This document shows, piece after piece, positions 8,632 through 17,757 of a stretch of 64,000 bases of DNA. The notes under the pieces are model-generated. The model was not told the origin of the DNA. It worked only from the letters and a program-made list of their open reading frames with translations, and did no database searches. Origin of the DNA: Anaeroglomus sp964630775 (GTDB lineage Bacteria; Planctomycetota; Phycisphaerae; Sedimentisphaerales; Anaerohalosphaeraceae); contig CAZVYY010000003.1 in NCBI GenBank assembly GCA_964630775.1, positions 62,001 through 126,000 of the forward strand, in the 5' to 3' direction. The translations under genes were made by a program, and so were the position numbers. Every line of letters begins with the position of its first letter. Position 1 is the first letter of the stretch.

Positions 8632-11019
8632 ATGACAGTGATACGCTGTAAACCATCGATGGTGGCTTTTGTCGGTATTCTTGTATTTTCGACCTTGTTT
8701 TGCGAATATTCCGCCGCCGCAGAATCGGCTCCCCGGCCGGGCAAGCCTGCCCCCAAACCCCTTTTCCGTGACCCGGTTTATGATGGCGCCGCCGATCCGG
8801 TACTCTGCTGGAACCAGCAGGACAACAAGTGGTTTATGCTGTACACCAACCGCCGGGCGAATGTGCCGAATACCCCCGGCGTGTCCTGGGTGCATGGGAC
8901 GCCGATAGGGATTGCCGAATCCTCCGATGGCGGGGCGACCTGGACATATCGCGGGAAAGCGGAGATTGGCTATGGCCAAGGAGAATTCAGCTATTGGGCG
9001 CCGGAGGTCATTGCCCATGAGGGGGTCTATCACATGTACCTGACCTTTGTTCCGGGCATGCACACTGACTGGTCGGGAACACGCCAGATTATTCACCTGA
9101 CCAGCAGCGATTTGCAGAAATGGAAATACGAATCAACCCTTGCCCTGGCGTCGGATCGGGTCATTGATGCCTGTGTGTCGCGGATGCCCGACGGAAACTG
9201 GCGGATGTGGTATAACAATGAAAAGGACAGGAAGTCGATCTATTATGCCGACAGCAAGGATTTGTATCACTGGCAGGATGGCGGCAAAGTGATCGGCGAC
9301 CAGCCGGGCGAAGGCCCCAAGGTCTTTCGATGGAAAGACAAATATTGGATGGTGGTGGATGTGTGGAATGGGCTGGGGCTTTATGTCTCTGACGATGGGG
9401 TCAACTGGACACGCCAAAAGAGCAATCTGCTGGAAAAACCCGGGCAGGGGACTGACGACCAGGTCAAGGGCGGACATCCCGATGTGGTGGTCAGCGGCGA
9501 GCGTGCTTATGTGTTCTACTTCACCCACCCCGGACGCAGGGGCACGGATGCAAATAAAGATGCACCAGAGCAGCGGCGCAGTTCCATTCAGGTTGTCGAG
9601 CTGGAGTATCAGGATGGGGTTGTAACCTGTGACCGGGATGCAGTTACCTATATAGACTTGAAGCCTCCGATTGAGCCGAAGACAGATGCTGCGGCGGCTT
9701 CGGGCAAAGAATATAACGCCTGTGATTACGGAGCCAAAGCCGACGGCAAAACCGTATGCACGGAATCGATTCAGCGGGCGATTGATGTCTGTTATTTCTT
9801 TGGCGGGGGAACGGTTGTATTTTCGCCGGGGACGTATTTGACCGGCTCAATCTTTCTGCGAGACAAGGTCAATCTCCGAGTGGATGAAGGTGTTACGATT
9901 CAGGGTGTACAGGATGATGCCGCGTATCCGCAGGTATTTACCCGTGTGGCGGGGATTGAGATGTACTGGCCGGCGGCTTTGATTAACGCCCATTATCTCA
10001 AAGATGTTAAAATTCACGGCAAGGGAACCATTACCGGTTCGGGCAAGATGTGGTGGGATCGGTACTGGGCGATGAATGAAGAATACAGTGCCAGGGGGCT
10101 TCGCTGGATTGTGGATTACGACTGCAAGCGGCCGCGGCTGGTGCTGATTTATAAATCCTCGAATGTGTCGGTGGAGGAATTGACGCTCAAGGAGCCGGGC
10201 TTCTGGACGATTCATATTTGTTTCAGTGACCATGTGGTGGTGGATGGCGTGACAATTAAGGCCAATCGGGACGACCAGTTCGGCCCCAGTTCCGACGGGA
10301 TTGATATCGATTCATCCAATGATATTCTGGTCCAGAATTGCGACATCGACTGCAACGACGACAATTTCTGCCTGAAGGCCGGACGCGATGCCGATGGTCT
10401 GCGGGTCAACCGGCCTACGGAAAATGTCATCATCCGGGATTGTATCGCCCGCAGGGGGCATGGTCTGATTACCTTCGGCAGCGAAACCTCCGGCGGCATT
10501 CGCAATGTCGAGGTGTATCGGCTCAAGGCCTATGGAACCGGCTCGGGGATTCGTTTCAAGTCCACACAGGGCCGCGGCGGGACGGTTCAGGATATTCAGA
10601 TTCATGACATTACCATGTGGAAAGTGGAAAAGACCATCGATTTGAATTACGACTGGTACCCGGCCTATAACACCGTGCCCGAGGAAGTCCGCAAACAGAT
10701 CGAAGCCGAAGGCAAGCCGCTGCCGCTGCACTGGATGGTATTGATGCGACAGGTGGGACAGGAAGAAGGCACGCCGTATATTCACGATATTACCATTAAG
10801 AATATCGAATCTATCGATTCCGAAATGGCCTTTGCGGTGGCCGGGCGGAAAAATCAGCGTGCCGGACGGTTTATCTTTGACAATATCCTGATCAAAGCAG
10901 CAACCGCTGGTACCATTAGCAATGCCGAGGATTGGACGTTTACCAATACCAGGATTGAAACCAAAGACGGCACCAAACCGCAGTTAAAAAACTGCGATAA
11001 TGTTGAGGGTTTAGAATAA
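8632..11019 (+). CDS. two-domain GH43-like / GH28 pectinase
   Basis: A 795-residue secreted fusion with a signal peptide (residues 1-29). Residues about 40-350 form a GH43-type five-bladed propeller (DPVYDGAADPVLCW, then SYWAPEVIAHEGVYHMY). Residues about 360-795 are a GH28 polygalacturonase-type beta-helix beginning YNACDYGAKADGKT. The GH28 signature runs SSDGIDIDSS (about 551-560), DDNFCLK (about 575), GHGLITFGSE (about 608), then RFK, matching the family's NTDG/DD/GHG/RIK set with SSD in place of NTD. It probably trims homogalacturonan or rhamnogalacturonan, with the propeller removing side-chain sugars or only binding. It is the first gene of a three-gene operon (10-base gap to the next). 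AAGGAG precedes the ATG. Confidence 0.9.
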   Translation: MTVIRCKPSMVAFVGILVFSTLFCEYSAAAESAPRPGKPAPKPLFRDPVYDGAADPVLCWNQQDNKWFMLYTNRRANVPNTPGVSWVHGTPIGIAESSDGGATWTYRGKAEIGYGQGEFSYWAPEVIAHEGVYHMYLTFVPGMHTDWSGTRQIIHLTSSDLQKWKYESTLALASDRVIDACVSRMPDGNWRMWYNNEKDRKSIYYADSKDLYHWQDGGKVIGDQPGEGPKVFRWKDKYWMVVDVWNGLGLYVSDDGVNWTRQKSNLLEKPGQGTDDQVKGGHPDVVVSGERAYVFYFTHPGRRGTDANKDAPEQRRSSIQVVELEYQDGVVTCDRDAVTYIDLKPPIEPKTDAAAASGKEYNACDYGAKADGKTVCTESIQRAIDVCYFFGGGTVVFSPGTYLTGSIFLRDKVNLRVDEGVTIQGVQDDAAYPQVFTRVAGIEMYWPAALINAHYLKDVKIHGKGTITGSGKMWWDRYWAMNEEYSARGLRWIVDYDCKRPRLVLIYKSSNVSVEELTLKEPGFWTIHICFSDHVVVDGVTIKANRDDQFGPSSDGIDIDSSNDILVQNCDIDCNDDNFCLKAGRDADGLRVNRPTENVIIRDCIARRGHGLITFGSETSGGIRNVEVYRLKAYGTGSGIRFKSTQGRGGTVQDIQIHDITMWKVEKTIDLNYDWYPAYNTVPEEVRKQIEAEGKPLPLHWMVLMRQVGQEEGTPYIHDITIKNIESIDSEMAFAVAGRKNQRAGRFIFDNILIKAATAGTISNAEDWTFTNTRIETKDGTKPQLKNCDNVEGLE

Positions 11020-11029
11020 GGACAGCACA

Positions 11030-14000
11030 ATGAAACATGATGTTTACCATAGCGTTCGGCATCGTCAATTCATCTGGAAATATGGTATTGGACTGTTTGT
11101 ATTATGGATTGCCGGCTGGTGTTCTCTTGCCGCAGCGCAATCCGATGTCCAGGTCTGGCCGGAAATCTCCCGACACATGCGTCCCTGGGCCTACTGGTGG
11201 TGGATGGGCAGCGCGGTGGATAAGGACAATATCACCTCCCAGCTTCAGGAATATCAGAAGGCCGGGATGGGCGGCGTGCATATTATTCCGATTTACGGAG
11301 CTAAAGGATACGAAGATCGCTATATCGACTATCTCAGCCCGCAATGGATGGAGATGCTGGACTGGTCGGTGACTGAAGCCGACCGGCTGGGCATGGGCGT
11401 GGATATGACGCTGGGTACCGGGTGGTGTTTCGGCGGGCCGATGATTCCCGATGGTCTGGCCAATGCGAGCGTCAAATACAAGGTTGAAAAAGTAACAGGC
11501 CCGACCGAAGTCCAGTATAAAGTTAATCCGGCGGTTCAGGCCGTCGTAGCGTATGGCCCGAATGGGCAGATTATGGAGTTGACCGAGAAGATTGCAGAGG
11601 GCCAGATTCAATGGTCGGCCCCGCAGGGCGACTGGCAGATTTATGAACTGTGGCAGCAGCCTTCGGGACGCAAGGTCAAACGTGCCGCCCCCGGCGGGCA
11701 GGGGCACATGCTCAATCCCTTCTCACGCGAAGCGACAGAAACATTTCTGAAAGAGTTCGACAAGGCATTCAGCGGTTATAAAGGACGCATGCCCAGAGCC
11801 ATCTATCATGATTCCTATGAATATGTATGCAACTGGTCGCCGGATTTGCTCAGCGAGTTCCAAAAACGCAGGGGCTATCGACTGCAGGATTATCTGCCGG
11901 CGTTACTGGATAAAGATGCCGATCCGCAGCTTGCCTCGCGCGTCAAGGCCGATTATCGCTGGACGATTTCCGAGATGATGACCGATAATTTCACACAGAC
12001 CTGGGTCCAGTGGGCCAAGTCGAAAGGTTTTATAACACGCAACGAGGCTCATGGCTCACCGGCCAATCTGCTTGACTTATATGCCCTGTCTGACAGCCCT
12101 GAAACCGAATTTTTCCGGTTTGACCGTAATCCGCTGGTTGCCAAATTTGCCTCCTCGGCCGCTCACACGGCAGGGCGTCAATTCACCTCCTGTGAGACGG
12201 GAACCTGGCTGCAGGAGCATTTTCAGGTGACATTGGGGCATTTAAAACCGTTTATCGACGGCCTTTTTGTCAGCGGCATCAATCATGTCTTTTACCATGG
12301 AACCTGCTATTCTCCGAAAGAAGCACCCTGGCCGGGCTGGATTTTTTATGCTTCAACACAAATGAATCCTCGCAATTCCATCTGGAAGGATGTCTTGGCA
12401 CTGAATACCTATCTGGCGCGGTGTCAGTCGGTTTTGCAGGCGGGAAAGCCAGACAATGATATCCTGCTGTACTGGCCGATTTGCGACTACTGGTCCGAAC
12501 CGGCCGGTCTGAATCAGGATTTGACCGTGCATGGGACCGGATGGCTGCGCGGCCAGCCGGTTGGCCAGGTCGCCTCAATTCTGTGGAAAAAAGGCTATGC
12601 GTTTGATTATGTATCCGACCGGCAGTTAGCCCAGGCCAAGGCCGGCTCTCCGGGTGTGAGTCTTCCCGGCGGCACTTACCAGGCGATTGTTGTACCGCCG
12701 GTGTCTTATATTCCGCTGCAAACCCTGCAAACCCTTCATCGTCTTGCACAAGAGGGGGCCGCGGTTTTATTTGTGGATAAACTCCCGTCCGATGTGTTTG
12801 GACTAAACGATCTGAAAACGCAGCGCAAAACCATGCAGGCGTTGATGGATTCCATCACCTGGGATACCTCCGTCCAGTCCGGTCGGACGGCATCGGTCGG
12901 CAAGGGGCGGTTTTTTGTCAATGCGGATTTGGAAACAATGCTTCAGTCTGCCGCGGTACGACGGGAATCCATGGTGGATCATCAAGGGATTTATTATATC
13001 CGGCGTGCGGATGATGCCGGATGCTGGTATTTCATCACCAACCAGGATGAACAATTCATCCATAATCCTGCGACGCCGTATCTGAACGACTGGGTTAAAT
13101 TGTCGGTTAAGGCCGAGTCGGTTGTGATGATGGACCCGCTGACGGGCAAAGCCGGCCTGGCAGCATCCAGAAAAACAGCCGAAGGGCAGACCGAAGTGTA
13201 TTTGCAGCTTGAACCGGGCCAGTCGATGATTCTGCGTGCCTTGAAAACGGCAACCGCCCCGATTGCCAAATGGGATTATTATCAAGCCGCCGGCCAGCCG
13301 ATGGCCCTCGAAGGCCTCTGGAAAGTCCGGTTTACCGACGGCGGGCCTGCAATCCCGGCATCGTTTGAAACCCAGTCACTGGCGTCCTGGACGGTTCTTG
13401 GGGATGACAATGCACGCCGATTTGCCGGCACCGCCCGATATTCATTGGTATTTGACAAGCCCGACATCGAGGCCGAAGCCTGGACGCTGGACCTTGGGCA
13501 AGTAGCCGACAGCGCTGTCGTTTTCTTGAATGGTCAGAGTCTGGGAACAGCCTTTACCACACCGTTTAAAATCCGGGTACCCTCGTCGCTGCTCAAAGCA
13601 TCCGGCAATCTGTTGGAAATCGATGTAACCAATGTGGCGGCCAATCGTATTCGTGATATGGATATCAACAAGGTGCCTTGGAAAAATTTCCACGACACCA
13701 ACGTTGTCAATATCGACTATAAGCCGTTTGATGCTTCCAACTGGCCGATACGCGACGCCGGCCTCTTAGGCCCGGTTCGACTGATTCCATTGCTAAGGAT
13801 TCAACTTGACAAACCCAGTCCGGAACAGGCAAATAATCTGCCGACACTGTGGATTATCGGAGACTCGACGGTTAAAAACAACACGCGTGGGTTGCAGGGA
13901 TGGGGGGATCCGATTGCGGCCTATTTCGATACCACCAAAATCAACATCAAAAACCGTGCCCTCGGCGGCCGCAGCAGCCGGACGTTTCAGACTGAAGGCC

Positions 14001-14560
14001 TCTGGGACAAGGTCCTTTCCGAGATGAAATCGGGCGATTTTGTCCTGATTCAGTTCGGCCACAACGATAACGGCCCGCTCAACACCGGCCGGGCAAGGGC
14101 CTCTCTGCATAACAACAGTGACGATACTCAGGAAGTGGTTATGGAAGCCACCGGCAAGACCGAAGTTGTATATTCCTACGGCTGGTATCTTCGCAAATAT
14201 ATCGCCGATGCCAAAGCCAAAGGAGCCACCCCGATAATCCTGTCACTGGTCCCTCGCAATATGTGGGATAGCGAAGGCAAAACAGTTAACCGTGCGACCA
14301 ATGATTATACTTTATGGGCTTCACAGGCGGCCAAACAGGGCGGAGCGGATTTTGTGGATTTAAATGATATTATCGCTGACCACTATGAAGCATTAGGACA
14401 GGAAAAAGTAAAAACGGAGTTCTTTCTCGAAGATCACACCCATACCACCCCGGCCGGAGCGAAATTAAACGCACTATCCGTGGTAGAAGGCCTTGAGAGA
14501 CTTGAACACTGTGCATTATGTAAATACCTGCTTGCAGATGGGATCAAACCACAACAATAA
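11030..14560 (+). CDS. GH106 alpha-L-rhamnosidase-like protein fused to a CE12-type SGNH esterase
   Basis: 1176 residues with a signal peptide. The N-terminal about 900 residues match the GH106 rhamnosidase pattern: RPWAYWWWMGSAVDKDNI, GMGGVHIIPIYG, DMTLGTGWCFGGP, plus a late beta-sandwich (VFLNGQSLGTAF). From about residue 940 an SGNH hydrolase of the rhamnogalacturonan acetylesterase type begins, with IGDSTVKNN (nucleophile Ser), GGRSSRTF, FGHNDNGP and the C-terminal DHTHTTPAGA holding the Asp-x-x-His pair. The fusion would remove rhamnose and acetyl groups from the same pectin backbone (inference from both families). AAGGA precedes the start. It lies between the GH28 and PL10 genes of the operon. 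Confidence 0.88.
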   Translation: MKHDVYHSVRHRQFIWKYGIGLFVLWIAGWCSLAAAQSDVQVWPEISRHMRPWAYWWWMGSAVDKDNITSQLQEYQKAGMGGVHIIPIYGAKGYEDRYIDYLSPQWMEMLDWSVTEADRLGMGVDMTLGTGWCFGGPMIPDGLANASVKYKVEKVTGPTEVQYKVNPAVQAVVAYGPNGQIMELTEKIAEGQIQWSAPQGDWQIYELWQQPSGRKVKRAAPGGQGHMLNPFSREATETFLKEFDKAFSGYKGRMPRAIYHDSYEYVCNWSPDLLSEFQKRRGYRLQDYLPALLDKDADPQLASRVKADYRWTISEMMTDNFTQTWVQWAKSKGFITRNEAHGSPANLLDLYALSDSPETEFFRFDRNPLVAKFASSAAHTAGRQFTSCETGTWLQEHFQVTLGHLKPFIDGLFVSGINHVFYHGTCYSPKEAPWPGWIFYASTQMNPRNSIWKDVLALNTYLARCQSVLQAGKPDNDILLYWPICDYWSEPAGLNQDLTVHGTGWLRGQPVGQVASILWKKGYAFDYVSDRQLAQAKAGSPGVSLPGGTYQAIVVPPVSYIPLQTLQTLHRLAQEGAAVLFVDKLPSDVFGLNDLKTQRKTMQALMDSITWDTSVQSGRTASVGKGRFFVNADLETMLQSAAVRRESMVDHQGIYYIRRADDAGCWYFITNQDEQFIHNPATPYLNDWVKLSVKAESVVMMDPLTGKAGLAASRKTAEGQTEVYLQLEPGQSMILRALKTATAPIAKWDYYQAAGQPMALEGLWKVRFTDGGPAIPASFETQSLASWTVLGDDNARRFAGTARYSLVFDKPDIEAEAWTLDLGQVADSAVVFLNGQSLGTAFTTPFKIRVPSSLLKASGNLLEIDVTNVAANRIRDMDINKVPWKNFHDTNVVNIDYKPFDASNWPIRDAGLLGPVRLIPLLRIQLDKPSPEQANNLPTLWIIGDSTVKNNTRGLQGWGDPIAAYFDTTKINIKNRALGGRSSRTFQTEGLWDKVLSEMKSGDFVLIQFGHNDNGPLNTGRARASLHNNSDDTQEVVMEATGKTEVVYSYGWYLRKYIADAKAKGATPIILSLVPRNMWDSEGKTVNRATNDYTLWASQAAKQGGADFVDLNDIIADHYEALGQEKVKTEFFLEDHTHTTPAGAKLNALSVVEGLERLEHCALCKYLLADGIKPQQ

Positions 14561-14572
14561 AACGAGGCATTT

Positions 14573-15613
14573 ATGAAAAAGATAGGATTAGCCGGATTTG
14601 TGTTATTATTGATGGTGTCGGTTTATGCGGAATCATATCTGGATCAGTATGAAAACAAAGTTGAGTCCTGGTTTGCCGGCCCCGAGGCAAAACAGGTTGC
14701 CGAGACCTTTCTGACCTGGCAAAGCCCGGCGGGAAGCTGGCCGAAAAATGTGGATACGACCCGCAAGCCTTACACGGGTGATCCCAATGCTCTCAAAGGC
14801 ACTTTTGATAATGGGGCCACCGTGGGAGAGATGCGATTTCTGGCCCGTATCTTCAAGGCCACCGGTAATGAGCGTTATAAACAGGCCTTTCTCAAGGGAT
14901 TTGCACATATTCTCGAAGCTCAGTATCCTTCCGGCGGCTGGCCGCAGTATTACCCCCTGAGCAAACAGTATCATCGTTACATTACCTTCAACGATGATAC
15001 CATGGTGCACCTGATGGTTTTTATGCGGGATGCCGCTTCCCTGCCTTTATATGATTTCCTGGATGCCCGCAATCGCAACGCAGCACAACAAGCCTTCGAC
15101 CGCGGCATCGATTGTATTCTCAAGTGTCAGATTCGGGTTAATGGCAAGCTGACTGTCTGGTGTGCCCAGCACGATGCCGTAGATTTTTCCCCCCGTCCGG
15201 CCCGCAGTTACGAACTGGTGTCGCTTAGTGGTTCAGAAAGCGCCTCTATTTTACGCTTGCTGATGACGCTGGACAATCCCGGTCCCGAGGTGATCGATGC
15301 TGTGATGGCCGGAGCACAGTGGTATGAGGCATCCGTGATTCACGGCATTCGGATTACCAAGTCCGGCGGCAATCGCATTGCCGTTGAGGATCCGCAGGCA
15401 GAGCCTTTGTGGGCCCGGTTTTATGAGATCGAAACCAATCGTCCTTTTTTTGCCGACCGCGACGGAGTCAAATATTATAATTTTAATGATTTGAGTACCG
15501 ACCGCAGAAACGGTTATTCCTGGTATGGCGGCTGGGGCCGGACCGTTGCCAATGACTATAAAAAGTGGCAGAAGAAATGGGCCGACCGGATTGCCGCTCG
15601 TAACGTGAAATAA
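14573..15613 (+). CDS. PL10 pectate lyase
   Basis: 346 residues with a cleavable signal peptide (MKKIGLAGFVLLLMVSVYA). Polysaccharide lyase family 10 features are seen throughout: GSWPKNVD, FDNGATVGEMRFLARI, YPSGGWPQYYPL, ITFNDDTMVHLMVF, WCAQHD, SYELVSLSGSES, and LWARFYEIETNRPFFADRDG near the C-terminus. PL10 enzymes cleave de-esterified homogalacturonan by beta-elimination, using calcium and an arginine base. It is the last gene of the pectin operon, 12 bases after the GH106/CE12 gene, with GAGG upstream of its ATG. Its length is normal for a single-domain PL10. Confidence 0.94.
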   Translation: MKKIGLAGFVLLLMVSVYAESYLDQYENKVESWFAGPEAKQVAETFLTWQSPAGSWPKNVDTTRKPYTGDPNALKGTFDNGATVGEMRFLARIFKATGNERYKQAFLKGFAHILEAQYPSGGWPQYYPLSKQYHRYITFNDDTMVHLMVFMRDAASLPLYDFLDARNRNAAQQAFDRGIDCILKCQIRVNGKLTVWCAQHDAVDFSPRPARSYELVSLSGSESASILRLLMTLDNPGPEVIDAVMAGAQWYEASVIHGIRITKSGGNRIAVEDPQAEPLWARFYEIETNRPFFADRDGVKYYNFNDLSTDRRNGYSWYGGWGRTVANDYKKWQKKWADRIAARNVK

Positions 15614-15615
15614 AC

Positions 15616-15643
15616 AAGGCGGGCAGTTTGCACCGCCCGCCTT
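15616..15643. terminator. hairpin terminator between convergent PL10 and DNRLRE/LamG genes
   Basis: Arms AAGGCGGGC (15616-15624) and GCCCGCCTT (15635-15643) form a perfect 9-base stem with a 10-base loop. It begins two bases after the PL10 stop and lies between two convergent genes, so it may serve both strands. The T-tract is weak. Confidence 0.7.
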
Positions 15644-15668
15644 GACTTGAAACACAATTCTTTGATTG

Positions 15669-17708
15669 TTACGGACATTCCGGATACATGCCGCAGGTCA
15701 GCCATTGAGCTGCGAAGGTCGCAAAATCGCCGATGTCCACTTTGCAGTTTCCATCCCAGTCATAAGCCGGTCTGGTTCTGCAGAAATTCCCCGCAATGTC
15801 CGAGTACATATCGGCCACATTATCTGCGGTGAGAGCATAGTTATACAGATAAATATCATCCATGGAGCCGGCATACAATGCATCAGCCGACCAGTTGCTT
15901 CTGCCGATGAAGTTGCTTGTTCGGGTGATGATCGCCGGTGTCTGGGGAATGGTTCCGGTCTGGATAGGCAGACCGTTTTTATAGAGTACCACAGCACCCT
16001 GGTCATCCATCGTGGCAACAAACATTTGCCATTCATTCAACGCAATCGCATTGGTGGCGGTAATCGTTGTGCCGGCTGTCCCGCCGTACACCGTGAAGCT
16101 CAAGCTGTTCGATGTGCCGTTTCGGCTCAGGTAAATGATGTCGCTGTAGGTCGTTCCATCATAATTGCCGAAATCCAGGAATCGTGCCCAGCTTCCGGCG
16201 GCGGTGGGTTTGGCCCAGACCGAAACCGTGACGCCGGGTGTGAAATCATCAAAACTGTTGGGTTCACGGATATAATCATTGACACCGTCAAATACCATTG
16301 CCTGGCCGGTTTTGTCATTGACGCCGCCGGCAAAGACAGGTTCTCCAAACAGCGTACCGTTGAGATTGCTGCCCGAGGCATCCGCTGCGTCGCCGTCCAG
16401 TTTCCAGTGGGCCAGCAGCCGTTTGATGGACAACCGTGCCGGATTGGTTCTGGTTTCACCCGGGTTGGCGGCTTTGCAGTAGTAATAGCCCTGATCAGCA
16501 GTCGTAACATTGCTCAGGGTCAGCGTCGGGGAATTGGTGCCCACCAGAATATCATCGGCAGGTGTGTTGTTGGCATTATCGATACTCTTGTACCAGCTAT
16601 AGGTAATCGGGGTGGAACTGTTGAGACCGACGGTAAATTCCGCCGTTTCACCCTTGCCGTCAAACTTGGATTGCTTTGCCGGAGAGGTCTGCTGGGTAAT
16701 AACCGGTGTGGACGTGGCGGTAAAACTCCAGAACTGTCCGGGCAGATTCGGTTCGTTCGGCAGGGGGGTGCCGATGTAGCAATCCACGCGCCAGTAATAG
16801 GTGCCGTCGTTGAGCGGCGCACTGTATTTTGCAAAGTCGTTAATCGCAACGGAACTGCCCGCCGGGAACAGGGTCACTTTGTCCATGGTCCGCAGGTTGG
16901 GTTCTGTGCCCAGATAAACATCGCATTTCCCGATGCCGGGTTGATTGAGATTCCAGCTTAACGTTGTCAGCAGATCTTTATTGACAACCGCGCCATTTTC
17001 GGGCTGGGGGTTGCTGGCGCCGCCGGGAATATAGGTGAGAGTCAAAACAGGCCGATAGTCCACGGTGGCATTTTCTTTGGTGGCCAGACCGTAGCCTCGG
17101 GCTCCGCTGGCGTCCTGACGGATGATGAATGTGACCAGGCCGTCGTCATCGACGCGACTCTGCAGGAAACTCACAAGCGGAGCGCCTGTGGTGGTGATGG
17201 TTGTTCCCGGTGCATAAGCCCCGCCGGTTCCGGCTACGAGGGTCTCGGTGGTACCGGTAGAATCGTCCGAATCCAGGTTGGTCAGCCGGGCCAAATCGAG
17301 GGTTCCGCCGGAGGTGGACCAGCTTACTTCCAGACCGGTGTTGCTCTGGTTCAGTGTCGCCTCGTCCCAGTTCTGGGGGGTGTTGCCGGCAACATTGTTT
17401 AATCCATGCAGACCATACCGCCCGGTCACAACCGTGTCATTGCGGGGGGCGCCGCCGGATACGGTCATTTTCAAACTGGCATCCAGAACGGTTGAAATAC
17501 TTAATCCTTTCAGGTCAAAACGCACATAGCCAATATAATACGTTGAAGTTGCACCATAAATGTACATATAGGTATCTGCACCGTAGGTGGCTGAAGCGCT
17601 GCGGATTCCTGTGTCGGCGGAGCTGACTACGGTGGTGGTTACATCCGCCTGGGCGACAAGCCCGCAGATACCCGCCAAAAGAATCATAAACCATACTTTT
17701 CTTCTCAT
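15669..17708 (-). CDS. secreted DNRLRE-Ig-LamG protein with dockerin-like tail
   Basis: 679 residues with a signal peptide (about 1-21). Residues about 25-225 match the DNRLRE/CBM96-type beta-sandwich (IRSASATYGADTYMYIYG, YVRFDLKGLS). A fibronectin-like segment (about 230-330), an Ig-like segment ending DQGYYYCKAANPGET (about 330-425) and a LamG domain (about 430-620) follow. The tail DWDGNCKVDIGDFATFAAQWL is the same dockerin-like signature as in other secreted proteins of the window. No catalytic residues are recognisable; a carbohydrate-binding or surface role is inferred. It is the third gene of cassette 2 and has an AGGAGG ribosome binding site. Confidence 0.82.
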   Translation of the reverse strand: MRRKVWFMILLAGICGLVAQADVTTTVVSSADTGIRSASATYGADTYMYIYGATSTYYIGYVRFDLKGLSISTVLDASLKMTVSGGAPRNDTVVTGRYGLHGLNNVAGNTPQNWDEATLNQSNTGLEVSWSTSGGTLDLARLTNLDSDDSTGTTETLVAGTGGAYAPGTTITTTGAPLVSFLQSRVDDDGLVTFIIRQDASGARGYGLATKENATVDYRPVLTLTYIPGGASNPQPENGAVVNKDLLTTLSWNLNQPGIGKCDVYLGTEPNLRTMDKVTLFPAGSSVAINDFAKYSAPLNDGTYYWRVDCYIGTPLPNEPNLPGQFWSFTATSTPVITQQTSPAKQSKFDGKGETAEFTVGLNSSTPITYSWYKSIDNANNTPADDILVGTNSPTLTLSNVTTADQGYYYCKAANPGETRTNPARLSIKRLLAHWKLDGDAADASGSNLNGTLFGEPVFAGGVNDKTGQAMVFDGVNDYIREPNSFDDFTPGVTVSVWAKPTAAGSWARFLDFGNYDGTTYSDIIYLSRNGTSNSLSFTVYGGTAGTTITATNAIALNEWQMFVATMDDQGAVVLYKNGLPIQTGTIPQTPAIITRTSNFIGRSNWSADALYAGSMDDIYLYNYALTADNVADMYSDIAGNFCRTRPAYDWDGNCKVDIGDFATFAAQWLTCGMYPECP

Positions 17709-17757
17709 AACATAACCTCCTGAAATAAAGTTGATCAGTTCCTTAGTACACGGGTTA

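Noticed and set aside
15666..16961. 431-residue frame antisense to the DNRLRE/LamG protein
   Set aside because: The composition is that of a shadow frame; the minus-strand protein has a signal peptide and known domains.
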